From Dermacentor variabilis (taxonomy: Eukaryota; Arthropoda; Arachnida; Ixodida; Ixodidae): a stretch of 64,000 bases of DNA. The stretch lies in assembly GCF_050947875.1 (NCBI RefSeq), contig NC_134572.1, positions 121,267,105 to 121,331,104 on the forward strand, written 5' to 3'. The position numbers and the translations under genes were made by a program. Below the pieces are notes generated by a model. That model ran no database searches, was not told where the DNA came from, and saw only the letters and a list, made by a program, of their open reading frames with translations. Below are positions 1 to 11,639 of this stretch, one piece after another. Every line of letters begins with the position of its first letter. Positions within the stretch are counted from its first letter, which is position 1.

Positions 1-359
1 TACTAAGCTTCCCTTCCCTTGGAATCCAGTCCGTAACCCTTAATCACCATCGGTTATCTTCCCTCCTCATTACATGCCCTGCACATGCCCCTTTCTTTTA
101 CTTGATTTCTACTTCGGTGTCATTAACTCACGTTGGTTCCTTCACCCAATCTGCTCTTTTCTTATCCCTTAACGTTACGCCCATCATTCTTCTTTCCATA
201 ACTCGTTGCGTCGTTCTCAATTTGAGTAGAACCCTTTCCGTAAGCCTCCGGGTTTCAGCCCCGTAGGTGAGTACTGCTTAGACACAGCTTACACTTTTCT
301 CCCTCATGCACTTTTCTCCCTCAAGAGAAAAGTGTATAATAGCTGTGTCTTACCAGTTG
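1..359 (-). mobile_element. RTE-type LINE 3' fragment with folded-back 5' end, cut by window edge
   Basis: The plus strand matches the C-terminal part of the better copy at about 16345-16660, sharing long runs around 'ccatcggttatcttccctcc' and the 'ttatcccttaacgtta' stretch, so the element lies on the minus strand and runs off the left edge. At the right end the same element sequence appears twice in opposite orientations: 271-300 and 325-356 are imperfect inverted copies (tactg..gacacagct..acttttct against agaaaagt..agctgtgtc..cagt). This is the signature of 5' truncation with inversion (twin priming) or fold-back synthesis. DR1-type sequence starts right after it, so it probably inserted into a DR1 copy whose left part lies outside the window. 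The 5' TSD cannot be tested. Confidence 0.8.
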
Positions 360-2075
360 CATATGCAAAGGGAGGTTAATATTCAGAACGAATGATTTCC
401 CTTATTGTCGAATTGGGAATGCGCGTTATAACATCCGCTGATTGGCCGACGTCAAAAGGCGGTCATTGACGGTTAGTTTTTTTACGTAAGACATATCGTA
501 CAAAACCAAATCTCATTAAGAACAAACGGAAGTAAGGTTAACCTATCTAGAGATTCTCACGTGCGTCGGTGCTGGCTTAGTAGTTCTAGACAAATTTACT
601 GGAAATGGAAAAATATCTCATACAAACCGAGGCACAGCAAAAAAGAAAACAGTTGCGACTACGACGCCACAGCAAGGCTCTGCATATTCGTGGTGAGAGT
701 CACAGTCAACATAGACACTTCTACATATGTGCCCAATTTTTTTTTTAATATGTAGGCTAAGGAGCAAAATACTTACGAAACGCATTGTCTTTCTCTCACT
801 TTCCACAACTCTGCATTCGGTCCTCTCAGCCCTTAGTAAGAAAAGACGTGAATTTCAACGAATTTACCGAAGAAGGATGTAGCGAAACGGCTTTTTAAAT
901 TTGTGGTTTTGTTTTCCATGGCGCCTGTGCCGCCACCGCCACCGAAAAATTGGCCGTGCGCCGCCGCCGATGAATATTCGGCGCATCGCCGGTGCCACCG
1001 ATAATAAACGACCACCACGCCTTCGCTGGTCGAAACCGCCACGGCGAACACCTATATGCACAAAGGCAACTATATACATGTTCGCCACGCAGCAGAACAA
1101 GCGTTGGGCATAAATCGCTTGCGGTAGGTGGCGGGACAGGCATTGTGATTAATATGGCTGCCACGTGATGTCAAAACAGCCTCTTTCTGAAACCATTCGT
1201 AGCAAACATTTGAACAGCACCGCTTGAGGCGTACATTTGCTCTGCATTAACACGTTAGATTAAAGGATATGAAGGAATGTTGAGTGACTTCACAGCCCAA
1301 TGTGCATACTTTACTTGCGCTTAAAACTATATCAAAACATTTATAAAAGTTACAAGTTAACTACAACAAGAGTGGAGGCTTTCTACCATAGCGCAGGTTA
1401 GTAGCGCAAGTTATAGTTTGGCTACATTCACACTGAAGGAAGTTTTGCAGGAGTTCGCAATACTGTAGCTGCTATGTGCGGCCATGTCATATATGCGATG
1501 GTGGTGATGACATCGGAAGAGATTCCTAGGCATTGAAGGCATGCGCCTACTCCCTCGCTCCGTGACCAAGCAATGATACATGTAACTACACATGTTCTTT
1601 ACGCAGCAGAACAAACGTTGCCCGTAAAACGCGTGTGGTGGATGAGTAGGGGGTTGCACTGGCACTGACATTAACAAGACTAACACACGCTTTTTGCAAT
1701 GAAAACGTGTGTGTTCATTTACGTGTAGAGGCGCGTAGGAGCCACGCGAATGTCCCATCATGGCTACTGTTCAAACAATAATGAAATCATGCGGGTGAAA
1801 CGGTTCTTGCGTGCAGCGCATGGACAGTACGCGTTGCTTTTTAATGCTCAAGTATTCTTTGCGAGTACCCCAGGTCCATCACGCGAGAAGCCGTGTGAAA
1901 AGTGTAATGTCTTGTATCTGCAAAAAATGTGTAATTTGTGAATACATTTTTTTATGTTAGTCTAAATGTAGTTGATTGGTAACTTTATAAACGATGAGAA
2001 ACTATTTCAACAACAACTAAATCACAGACGATTACGATACTTTGCTAATGCGAAATTTGAGCGTAAAATTTAAAC
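360..2075 (+). repeat. Dispersed repeat DR1, copy 1
   Basis: This stretch is collinear with 22969-24720 and 29549-30830, with frequent mismatches and indels. Landmarks are the 'cgttataacat' block near 425, the 'cgtcggtgctggct' block near 563, a CG-rich block near 910-1050 (GCCGCC-rich), two related 'gttcgccacgcagcagaac' type blocks near 1080 and 1600, and an end near 'tagttgattggtaact' at 1970-1985. No intact protein is evident. Short open frames on both strands are shared between copies only because the DNA is shared. It could be a non-autonomous transposon or part of a larger element. Orientation is arbitrary. Confidence 0.75.
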
Positions 2076-2084
2076 ACTAGGGAA

Positions 2085-2290
2085 GGTATCGCAAGAGTGA
2101 AGCGGACGATTTACTCTTCAAAGCGATGTTTTACTCTCGCAACATGTCGAGTGAAGTGAAATGCATTGTTCACTCTGTCAACAATGCGCTTTTGTGTGTG
2201 AGAGTGAAATGTGCTTTTCACTCTGCCCTTCTCAGAGAGAGAGTAGAATGCCCGTTCTACTCTTGCGACAATAGAGAACAAAACGTAGCG
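2085..2290. repeat. Tandem array of ACTCT/AGAGT imperfect palindromes
   Basis: Units of about 22-25 bp alternate AGAGTgaa and ttcACTCT, for example agagtgaaatgtgcttttcactct at about 2200-2223 and agagtagaatgcccgttctactct at about 2241-2264. Each unit could fold on itself. A related but more G-rich array is at 9925-10245. No coding potential. Confidence 0.7.
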
Positions 2291-3560
2291 TACGCTTCTG
2301 CTTCAACTGTAGGAGGCTAGCCTCGAACATGACGATGTATCACTCACGCACGCTGAGCAAAAAACACACGGTTTTGCATCTAAGAGAACAGGCAGCCACA
2401 GTTCAAAGGAATGCGGAGTGAGTGCTCTACTTTTTTCACTCGGAGTTGCTCCACCGCGCGCGCGCTCAACATCTCGGAACAGCACAACACCGGAGAAAGG
2501 TGATCCGTCCAGCGAGCAGCGACGAAGCCCATCCAAGGAAGATCGTGTGTCAGCTATCGTGCGTCGCGGTGAAAACACGACAGTCATTCGTTGTATATAG
2601 CAACAAATTCTCCATGGTAAGGGAATTCTAACTTAGCTGCACATTCTGCGTATATGACATATTATTGGCAGGAAGTCTTCGAGGCGCTTAGCAGACGCGA
2701 TTGACAACGGACTAGGCAAGCGCGCTGTGTCTTTCGATGTCAATCGAAAAAGCCAGTCGTCGCGATAGCTGTGTGTGATTTCATCACTTGCCACTATTCG
2801 TAATAGCTTTGAAAATCGCAAGCGCTGCCAGAACCATTCTGTGTGTAATAATATGTGAGGCGAGAGGAAGCTTAAAATGGTTTGTTCACCAGGCCATGAT
2901 TCCGACCCTATGCAGGGAGTGCTTAGCGTATGTTTTGTGTGTTTTAATTTGTTCATTTTGGCAGTCTACTCTGTACAGAATACTTTTGAAATAAGGAGGC
3001 ACATAACAGAAGGCGTCATTTTGCTGTCGCCATGCTTTCGTTATAAATAAGCCGCGTTCTTGACGGTATCTCGCCCATGGGTAATCTGGGACCACGGAAG
3101 TTACGTGCAGCGCCAGTGATAGTTAGGAACTTTGCCGCAGGTATTCAGCTGCATGCTGCATGAGGTCAGTTGGGCGCGTTATCTCGACCTTACTGAAAGC
3201 GCATGCGGAATTCATGTTTTATGCTGAATAAAGTATGAACCCCATATAAGCGATCTTGCGCGCGACAGCTACAAGCGATGCGGTGGAGATGGCTGTCGCG
3301 TTCGCTCGTTGCCTACAAGTCGTACTCCGAGGGAGCGACAATTTTGAGTGACGTCTCCCCGGTGTTGCCGATACGATAGCTGAAAATACGCGTCAAACTA
3401 GCGTTACGCATGCCTGAGTAAGTTAAGTTCATATATTTTACGGTAAAAAGTAGCATAAAATATTTCTGAAGGTCTTGCAGTAGGTTCCTATGCTTGCACA
3501 TAGATATAAATTCAATCTTTAGCTCGTTCCACGCTGCAATCGGTAGTATTTGAGTGATGT
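2291..3560. other. No gene recognised; CpG-rich segment 2440-2600
   Basis: 2440-2600 is CpG-rich (gcgcgcgcgc near 2456-2465). It ends in a short ATG immediately followed by a donor-like GTAAGG at about 2613-2621, so an untranslated first exon with its promoter is conceivable. No conserved protein was recognised on either strand. The rest up to 3560 shows no repeat or coding signal I can name. Confidence 0.25.
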
Positions 3561-3589
3561 ACATCCAGTTCCGGCTTCGCGCTATCCGC

Positions 3590-3725
3590 TAGTCGCTCAT
3601 GGCACTTCCGGGCGACGAGCGACGAATTCTAGATTGCTGGAAGTGAGCGATCTGTTCAAGCGACGTCTTGTCGCTCGAAGCCGTCGCTCGTCGCCGCAGT
3701 GCGCTAAATCGCTCTCATGGGATTT
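3590..3725. repeat. Hairpin-forming repeat with 14-bp perfect inverted arms
   Basis: ggcgacgagcgacg at 3611-3624 and its exact reverse complement at 3682-3695 flank a 57-bp loop. Further gcgac/gtcgc motifs (for example gtcgctc at 3590 and 3670) extend the pattern. It resembles a small foldback or MITE-like repeat. No target duplication was identified. Confidence 0.5.
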
Positions 3726-3974
3726 AGCCCTAAGACTGAACTGTTTTTGCTCATGTGTTGAAATGGTGCGATGATATGTCTGATTTTATGTATCCTGGTG
3801 CGGTTTCGAGCACGGTGCAAATCTGAAAGGCTGCTTATGTTTTTGAACTCGGTGAATTGTCAAGCAGCGAGTTATGCACCGGCATCGATTATAACGGCTG
3901 CTGTGGGGAATTACAATTGCAGGGGCACCTTGCATACGTTTATTGTTTTCGACATGCCTGTGCACTTGCTAATG

Positions 3975-6855
3975 TTGTGTTGTGTTGGGTTTAATGGCGC
4001 ATATGCAACTCAGGCTATCATTCGCCAAATGCAAGGCCAAATTTCTTTTTAAAGAGTTGGGTCACCTCAGAGACGATCCTTGTCTGGGCAAGGACTCCGA
4101 GGATCCCAACAAACTAAAGACCTCAGTCTTCTTCTCAAATATGAGAAGGTGGGTGAGGTGTATACCAAGATGAAGTTGGGGGTAGGCTCATTTATAGTTT
4201 TTCAATGATACCTGCTTCTTTTAAGAAGCTAATAACGTGTGGTATCCACAAGTGCATCTTGGCCTAAAATCAATGCTGGTTGAAAGGGAATGTGTTGATT
4301 ATAAAACGAAGTGAAGTATTTTTTTCCTTAGTGTTTCGAGTTTTACGCATGTTAATAAGATGTGGTTTACCGTAAGTTCATTTCCGCATTTTTCACAGCA
4401 AGGCTTGTCTTGTTTTGTCAGGAGGAAGTTGAGTGTAAAGTGCGTGTGTCCTATGCGAAGGCGACATAAAATTACTTCGATGAAGCGTTCTTGGTGTGAG
4501 CATGTCTTCCATTCTTTTATTATAGGTTTTACTAGGTGTTGTTTATTGGTTACTTCATGATTCCATGTAGTCTGCCATTTATTCCTCATTTTATGGTTCA
4601 CTAATTTCATACAGTCTTTGTAAGGAATTCTTGTTTGGATGATTTTTCTATGTCGAGCTTTCGCTGCATATTCATCTGCTTTTTCTTTGCCACCGATTAC
4701 GACGTGACTGGGCGCCCAGCAAAATTTTATGTTGTGTCCTTTTCTAGTGGTTTTTCTTATGTTATGTAAAATGTCGCCGATTAATGGTGTAATTGCATTT
4801 CTAGGGTGGAGTGCTGTTAGTACACTTAGTGAATCTGTGTAAATTATGCTGTTTTCAATGTTCTAATTTAATATTTTTTCTACAGCTAGAGAGATTGCGT
4901 GGCCCTCTGCAGTAAATATGGATGCACACAGAGGTAGGCGTACCATTTTTTCCCAAATGTTTTGTATCGCGGCACTGCCAACGTATCCTGCCGATTTGGA
5001 GCCATCAGTATAAAACGCTGTGTATTCCACGTATTTTTCATTTAGTGCTAAAAATTCTTGTATTATGTGTTCATGTGGTGTTTTTTTTTGAAGATGTGTT
5101 AATGTGAAGTCATACACTGAAGGCTGGCAATACCAAGGTGGGAGTGGATCGGGTTTTCGGGCTATCTGAGGCAATGTGTCCCTTATATCTAGTTCTTGGC
5201 ATCTCTCCTCGAAGCGGAGAAGTAGTCTTATTGCTTGGGGTTTGTTTGTAAATAGTATTCGTGATGGGTACCTTGTAACTATTGGGTACCGGATGTGTTT
5301 CGGCAGGGAACGAATTTTTAGGATGTATGAGCATGTAAGCATGGTTCTTCTGTCGGAATGGGGTGGTTCATTTGTTTCTACATATAGACTGTGTATAGGA
5401 GACGTCCTGTATGCACCAGTTGAAAGACGTAAATCAAAATTATGTACTGGGTCAAGGCGGTTCAAATATGACTTCCTTGCTGAGCCATACACTATGGACC
5501 CATAGTCTAAGCAGGAGCGTATAACAGAACGGTAAATGTGTAGGAGGCATACCCTATCAGAACCCCAGTGTTTGCGTGAAAGGACATTAAGTATGTTCAG
5601 AGATCGAGATGCTTTCTTTTTCAGCGCGTTGATGTGCGGAAGGAAGGTGAGTTTTTTGTGAAAAATTATGCCTAGAAATTTGCGCTCGTTTTGGGCAGGT
5701 AACGTGGCTTCGTTCAGGTGTAGGGTGGGGTCTGTCTGTACTCCTCGTTTGAGTGAAAAGAGAATGACCACTGTTTTCTGTGGAGAAAAGCGGAAACCAT
5801 TTCTGTCTGCCCATGTTGATAGTTTCTTTATTGTAAGCTGTACCTGTCTTTCGCATGTTGATATGTTTGATGATGTGCAGGCTATCTGAAGATTGTCGAC
5901 GTATACTGAATACATAATGGACTTTGGTATTATTTTGCTAATGGAATTCATTTTTATAATAAAAAGTGTTGTGCTTAAAATACACCCCTGAGGTATTCCA
6001 TTTTCCTGAACGAAATTTTTCGACAGGGTTGAGCCTAGGCGCACATGGAATGAACGGTTAGTCAAAAAATCTTTTATGCAGTTTAACATCCAGCCGTGGA
6101 TGCCAAGGTGGGCCAGATCTTTAAGAATCCCGAACCTCCAGATTGTCTCATATGCCTTCCCTAAATCGAAAAAAAAAAACAGCAAGGCAGTGTTGTTTGT
6201 GTATAAATGCTTCTCGCACTGTGTTTTCAAGACGAACTGGGTGGTCATTAGTAGATGATCCTTTTTTAAAACCACATTGATGGATATCGAGCAGCTCGTG
6301 GATTTCTAGCACGAAGGTTAATCTAATATTCAGAACATTTTCGAAGGACTTCGCAAGGCAGCTGGTAAGGGCTATAGGCCTATAGCTACTGGGGGAGGTT
6401 GGTGGTTTTCCGGGTTTCAAAAATGGAACAATTATAGCTTTCTTCCATGCTTCAGGTATCTTCCCCGATATCCAAATTTTGTTAAAAAAACTTAAAAGGG
6501 CGTTTCGGAGAGATGGCCTAGCATTTGGTAATGTATTCTATCGGGGCCAGGTGCAGTTCTTTTTACCAGCGGACAGTACCCTATGCATTTCTTGAACTTT
6601 AATTAAAGTATTGTATGGTTCATTTCTGCTGCCATTTATCGGTAGTCTGTGTTTCTCAGCTGTGTTTTTGATTTTTAGAAATGATTCTGTATAGTGTGAT
6701 GAACTTGAAGCTCCCGAGAAATATTCACCCAATATATCTGCCTGTTCTCCTATGCTTGTCTGTATACCGGGGGCTGTGAGAAGTGGAACTGTAAATGGGG
6801 AATAGCTGTTGTTTAGCTTTCGTACGTCCTTGCTAATGGGAGTTGGCGTTTCAGA
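3975..6855 (-). mobile_element. LINE A: degraded, 5'-truncated I-type LINE (RT + RNase H)
   Basis: The minus strand encodes a decayed ORF2 C-terminal half. Reverse transcriptase runs from about 6730 to 5000, with a KAYETIW box, a GIPQGCILS box and a YVDN catalytic box (YVDD in LINE D, so the second Asp is lost). RNase H pieces follow (YTDGSKS near 5000, FTAEGHA near 4900), then a C-terminal Cys motif (CEKCGNELTVNHILLTC) near 4390. The main open stretch is 4863-6275; the flanking pieces at 6148-6420, 6538-6732 and 4299-4610 need frameshifts. The 3' end near 3975 has a hairpin-like tail with ggcg and gcgcc arms and a tgttgtgttg simple tail. It is a different subfamily from B and D. No ORF1, endonuclease or convincing TSD was found. 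Confidence 0.85.
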
Positions 6856-7353
6856 GTTGTGTCAAATGAACAGCTAAATCACCCTTCCCCTGGGTGATGG
6901 GTGAGAAGATGTCGAGCTCCGCTCAAAAAAGTTGTTTCTCTCTCTCTCTCCCCTGGGGGTTACAAGCATAAGGTGTGTATCTTGCTACTGCATAACAGAT
7001 CAAAATGCCTTTATCGCTTTATTATTTTTAGCGGAGAAATAAGGTATCAAAATAATAGCTTGCTTTAATTCCTTGTTAGCAGTCATCTGTCCTACAGAAA
7101 ACAAAGATTTGGTCCAATAAACTAATAACTGCGGTCTAACTACAACGTTTACATGCCTTCAAGAATGTAAAATGCTAGATTTGAAACTGCAGCATAGTCG
7201 AGTGTGTCAAAAATGAACTTCATTGCTCACCTCATAAATGAAAGTAAGTTCATGCCTTTTAGCAAGCTTAGATGCAGGCCGCAGTGAACTTTCTTGTTAG
7301 TATTAAAATGCGAGTAAGCTTGCCATAACAAGCCTTGTTGCCCTTTCTTATAG
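6856..7353 (+). other. Probable intron sequence upstream of the terminal exon
   Basis: No repeat or coding similarity was recognised. There is a short TCTC run near 6937. The segment ends in a pyrimidine-rich acceptor (ttgccctttcttatag) at 7338-7353. If the exon at 7354 is real, this is the 3' part of its intron, and LINE A sits inside the same intron. Confidence 0.4.
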
Positions 7354-7446
7354 GAACATCCAGTCATATCCATTGAACTGGAGGACCATATTGTCATCGG
7401 CACTGAACATCATGTTTACAGATATGATCATCAAATTACGGCTTGA
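7354..7446 (+). CDS. Terminal coding exon of an unidentified host gene (beta-propeller-like tail)
   Basis: Directly after a good splice acceptor there are 31 codons ending in TGA at 7444-7446, in frame from the first base (phase 0). The peptide starts EHPVISIELEDHIVIGTE and continues HHVYRYDHQITA. The alternation of hydrophobic strands with a short polar turn looks like the last blade of a WD40-type propeller, but I cannot name the protein. Codons are unlike the surrounding repeats, and the AATAAA at 9753 gives a plausible 3' end. No other exon of this gene was found in the window, so upstream exons should lie to the left of it or in decayed-looking stretches I could not read. The assignment rests on splice site, peptide character and poly(A) signal only. 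Confidence 0.5.
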   Translation, partial: EHPVISIELEDHIVIGTEHHVYRYDHQITA

Positions 7447-9775
7447 GCAGTGGCACAACCAGTTATGGATCAGGAGGCACACTGGGCACGTGCTTAGGAT
7501 GTGTCACAAGTAGTGTTTGCGACACACATGACTAATGACAGACTTATGACATCTGACAATGACTAATATTCTACTTATTAGTAGGAATATATTAACATTG
7601 GTGCTGAACCAGGAAGAACTGTCGGTTATTTATTTTTTGTTCAAATCTAAAAATTGAAGTTAGTTTAGTAGTTGACTGTTGCAGTCATTTAGATGTTTCG
7701 CTTGCATTTCAGTGGGAAGACTAAGAGCTAAAACTTTCTTTTAGTTCCATGACCTTACTTCTTGACTGTCTTGACGTTGTTTTACGCCATTTCCTCGTGT
7801 TGACTTTTCCACACGATATTTTTCAAGGACCCGCTTCATATAATGCAAGAAGGCAGCTGCAAGGACACAAGGATGTCAAAAGAGCCAGCCCAGCGCGATT
7901 CACATAGTGCATGGGAGCGCACGCCAAAGAATCAAAATACATTACTATGCAATTTGGACGAGAAAATTGGAATGTGGGGTGTACCATTTGACTCAACAAA
8001 ACTTTCAAAATACAGTATTTAACACGAAGATGAAAATTGTCATGTGCTCTAGGCAGTCATCTTAACATGGTATGTGTATGTAATGTCTCTCATGGTAAAG
8101 TCAAAATCAACTGTGCTCTCTGGAGATAAACAAATAGGAGCAAGTGCCATTGAAAAGCTAGAAATATGTTTAAAACAAAGCTGATTAGTTTTATGAGAAG
8201 TGACAGCTTTTTGTCTTGCCTGTCAACAGATATATCCACGTGATAAAAAATAGTGGTACAATGAACTTGCATATTTGCTTAGCTACATCATACATGCAAT
8301 GAGCACAGTGCCTGTGTTAACTATAAAAAGCAACAGCTCATGCTTGGTTAGGTGCTTACATACATTTAACAGCTTTAATAGCTTATATTTACGAGCATGT
8401 GAATGGAAGGGTGCAAATACAAACCCCTGTGATTCTGTATTTTAAATGCTGACATGAAGCAGACAGACTTTTATGTCTTCCCTTCTATCTACATTTTACA
8501 TCAAATTTTAGAAGTTTGGCTTCCTTTTAGGTTCCGGAAAGGAAGCGTTCGGGGAAGAGAATCCCATGTTTAAGAAGTCATTTTCGTTTACGTCCATGCT
8601 CATGAAAGCACTTCATTAGAACCGCTCGTGCCTCCCGAAGTGAAAGCAAGTATCAATTAAGGCCTTTAATTGTACACTATAGTGCACACCTTACATTTTA
8701 GAAGCCGGAGAGTCACTTGGTATTGAAAGTTATTTTTAAAAATGTAAAATTATGGTTTCTCCTGTGAAATATTCATACAATAGCTCCTGGCAGGTATTTG
8801 ACATTTTGATTAGGGTGACTTAATCTACTTGTCAACGAAATATGCTAGTGGAGGTAGAGATGTGTTCAATGAAAAGAACTGAAAGCATCTGTGTAGAACA
8901 CTTGTGCATGAATTGGTGGATGTGAACATATAGTGTTAAACAAAAGCCCTTTAGTTTCATGGCTTCTGTAGCCATAATATTTATAAGGCAAAATAAAATT
9001 AAAGCACTTTGCACATAGTAAATTTCTGGACATGAGATATAGTGCCAATCCCAACAGCACCAGGAAACTACATTTGTGAGGAGGCCAACCGAATAGGAAA
9101 TATGATATGCCTCTGTAGCACTTTGAGACCGGGGAGGATATTGCTGCACAACCACGACAAGACACACTTAGAAACAATAGGATGCAGCCTGTACATGAAT
9201 AACTTTATGAAAAATATAAGCAAAGCTAGCTAGACCTGCGGCCTCGCATGAGAATATACAACACATTTCTAAATGCGCTGTACTCTCAGTCAGGAACATT
9301 CATACACTGTGCAGAACGTTATCAAATGAGCTGCTGTCTTAGAATATGGCACACAAAAAAGTTTCTTGCACAGTTTATCTGCGTTACCAGCCCCATGCTT
9401 AGCAGCTCATCTGGTAGCCATTGCCATATAAGTGCATGCGTTTTGTGCCAGAAATGCGTTTGCTGGCCAGTAATGCGGCGCATATTTGTCTTTGATCTTA
9501 GTGTCAATACTTTGTTCTTTTGCACGCGTTTGTTCTATGTTTAACTGTCCACTGTATTATTTATTTTTGAGAAGGTAGTGCCAGTGAAAATAACAGATAT
9601 TTCTACACTGTAATACCGATGAAACTTTAGAGAACATAATTATGTTTTATTACAAGATGGTTTCTATAGTTCATGGGCATCATTGTAATCTGATTGTATG
9701 TGTTTGTCAGTATGTTTCTCAAATTATTATTCAGTTTGTCTTGTGACTGATCAATAAAGATTTGGACCTTTTAAG
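7447..9775 (+). other. Putative 3' UTR with poly(A) signal AATAAA at 9753-9758
   Basis: About 2.3 kb of AT-rich, non-repetitive sequence lies between the stop codon and a canonical AATAAA at 9753-9758. A T/G-rich stretch follows from 9780. Apparent open frames on the minus strand (8832-9177) show no recognisable protein. It could equally be intergenic sequence if the exon call is wrong. Confidence 0.4.
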
Positions 9776-9924
9776 AGAAAATGTTTGATTTGAGTAACTC
9801 GGCGACTACAGATTACATCCCATTCACCAAGCATAAGTGCAGGAGCTGCTTATGAAGGAATGAAATATTCCCCACATGTAAGTATTGCGAATCTCTTCTA
9901 ACGTGGCCATGGATGTACATCGTG

Positions 9925-10245
9925 CTTTCACACTATTGGGAAGAGTACTAGCACTCTGTTTGGGGGAGTAGAAACACTCGGCTTGGAGGAGTAGAAGTAC
10001 TCGATTTGGAGGAATAGAAACACTCTCTCTGGGGAAGTACCATTAGCCCGGTGTGGAGAGTATTAGCACTCTGCGGATGAGTACTAGCATTCCCTTGCAG
10101 TGGAGTAACAAAACTCTGTCAGGGGGAGTTATCCTACTCTCTTTCAAAGATGGTCGATCTACTCTCGAAAAGAGTGAAATATGGGACCAGCACACCTAAA
10201 AGAGAGTGCCCGGAACTCTCTTTGTGTTTAGAGTAGCTCTATAGG
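9925..10245. repeat. Tandem ~23-bp array with ACTCT core
   Basis: About ten degenerate units of about 23 bp, typically ctcg/ctct + tttggaggagtag + aaaca/aagta, begin near 9953. Later units include ctctgtcagggggagttatcct, and the last are palindromic AGAGT/ACTCT forms like those at 2085-2290. A CpG-rich segment follows to about 10750, where the short open frames show no recognisable protein. Confidence 0.65.
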
Positions 10246-10639
10246 TGTTTTCGCGATATATTCGTTGGCGAGGAAAATCTGTTTCGCTGGGAGCGAAGTG
10301 TGGCGCTACTTCCTCGCTATTCGGGATATCGCGAGAGGCAGCGCGTCGGTGAAACGTGCGCGCGACTCATAGCAGCCGCAGCACACATCTGCTAAAACAC
10401 GCTTTGTTTCTATATATGGTATCGGCGGATGCTCTCGCCGCATGCCATCGCTTAAGAGAGGACGGCTGGCTACTCTGGCGCAATCGCGTAGCGTTCTTCG
10501 CCCCAACGCCAGTCTTGCGTGGCACAAAGCTTTTCTTTTCACGCTTTCGCCATAGCCTCCTCCTCCGTCTTCCGCCTCATGCTTTCACTCTAGCCCCTCT
10601 TCCACTTTGCTCATGCCGCTCTCATCGGTGTCGCCGTCG

Positions 10640-11335
10640 TTCATCTCCCGCTCTGCTCCACGTTCGCTCTTTCATCCTTCTCTCCGCTCGTTCACTCGCT
10701 TACGAGGGACGCCGTAGCACGCCGACGCGCAACGGAGGAACGGGTGCCTAACAGCTAGGCTCTTAGGCGTCCGTTCAACAAACACATAAGAGACAAGGTC
10801 GACGGTGGTCTGCCGTGTCTCGAGCACGAAAGCGACTAGTAAAACCCTGATAATTTACCTGCATGTCCTTTACTGCGCGTGGCATTAGTATGCCAATACT
10901 GGGCTTCTAAATAAGTATCATCGTGAACTTCGTTCAGTTCAATTTATTAGCTTAAGAGTCCCTCGTAGAAGCATCACATAAGGGGTTACAGAGCATTACA
11001 TAAGCGAATACGCCTTTTAGCTTTAGCGATTTAACACTGACAATGCGAACACGCGGAAGAAACCTACTGACTTTAAAATGATACTGAACTAACGTTCTGC
11101 CGCCGAAATTTTTAGCCCAAATGAAATTTTGGATCATGACTTTGGTTGACGAAACCTTGTTTTCATGCAGACACTATAGCAAAAAAAAAAACGAATTTCA
11201 TGCATTTTCCCCAAGATGCCATGTTTAGCAGCCGCGCCGAGGACTAGAAAAAGGGGTGATTCCGTTACGCTGTCCCTGCCAGATACCGGCGCGCCAGTCA
11301 TCACCCGCGGTTTTCCACCCACATGGACGGCAGCG
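10640..11335 (+). repeat. Dispersed repeat DR2, copy 1
   Basis: It aligns with 26850-27790. Shared blocks include 'ccacgttcgctctttcat' at about 10658 and 26866, 'acaaggtcgacgg' at 10791 and 27296, 'ctgggcttctaaataa' near 10897, 'cactgacaatg' near 11034, and 'gatttttagccc'-type sequence near 11108. A SINE splits the other copy. There is no protein coding evidence. Confidence 0.65.
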
Positions 11336-11500
11336 AATGACGGCTCAACTCCGCAGTTCCTCTGGGCCGAATTTCATTTCATTTCATTTATTATACCCCT
11401 CAGGGCCAAGGACATTACAGAGGGGGAGTGGTAAATACAAAAGAATGAAGAAGACAAATACAGCTGGTTACTTGAGTGTTTAAACGGCACCTGTATATAC

Positions 11501-11512
11501 AATATTAGCTAA
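11501..11512. repeat. Target-site duplication of LINE B (3' side copy)
   Basis: AATATTAGCTAA here is repeated exactly at 20901-20912 on the 5' side of LINE B. Both copies lie inside the ALANI codons of LINE H. Confidence 0.9.
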
Positions 11513-11639
11513 TGATGATGATGATGTGTGGTGTTTTTTTTTTGCGCAAAGGCCAGGTTTGGCCAATGAGCCCCATGACAAGTGGTCATGTTGACGATGT
11601 ATTATGGATGGCGTGCACAATGAATTGCTCATGGTAGAC

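Noticed and set aside
8832..9177. Two overlapping minus frames of about 105 codons
   Set aside because: No motif; AT-rich DNA within the proposed 3' UTR of a plus-strand gene.
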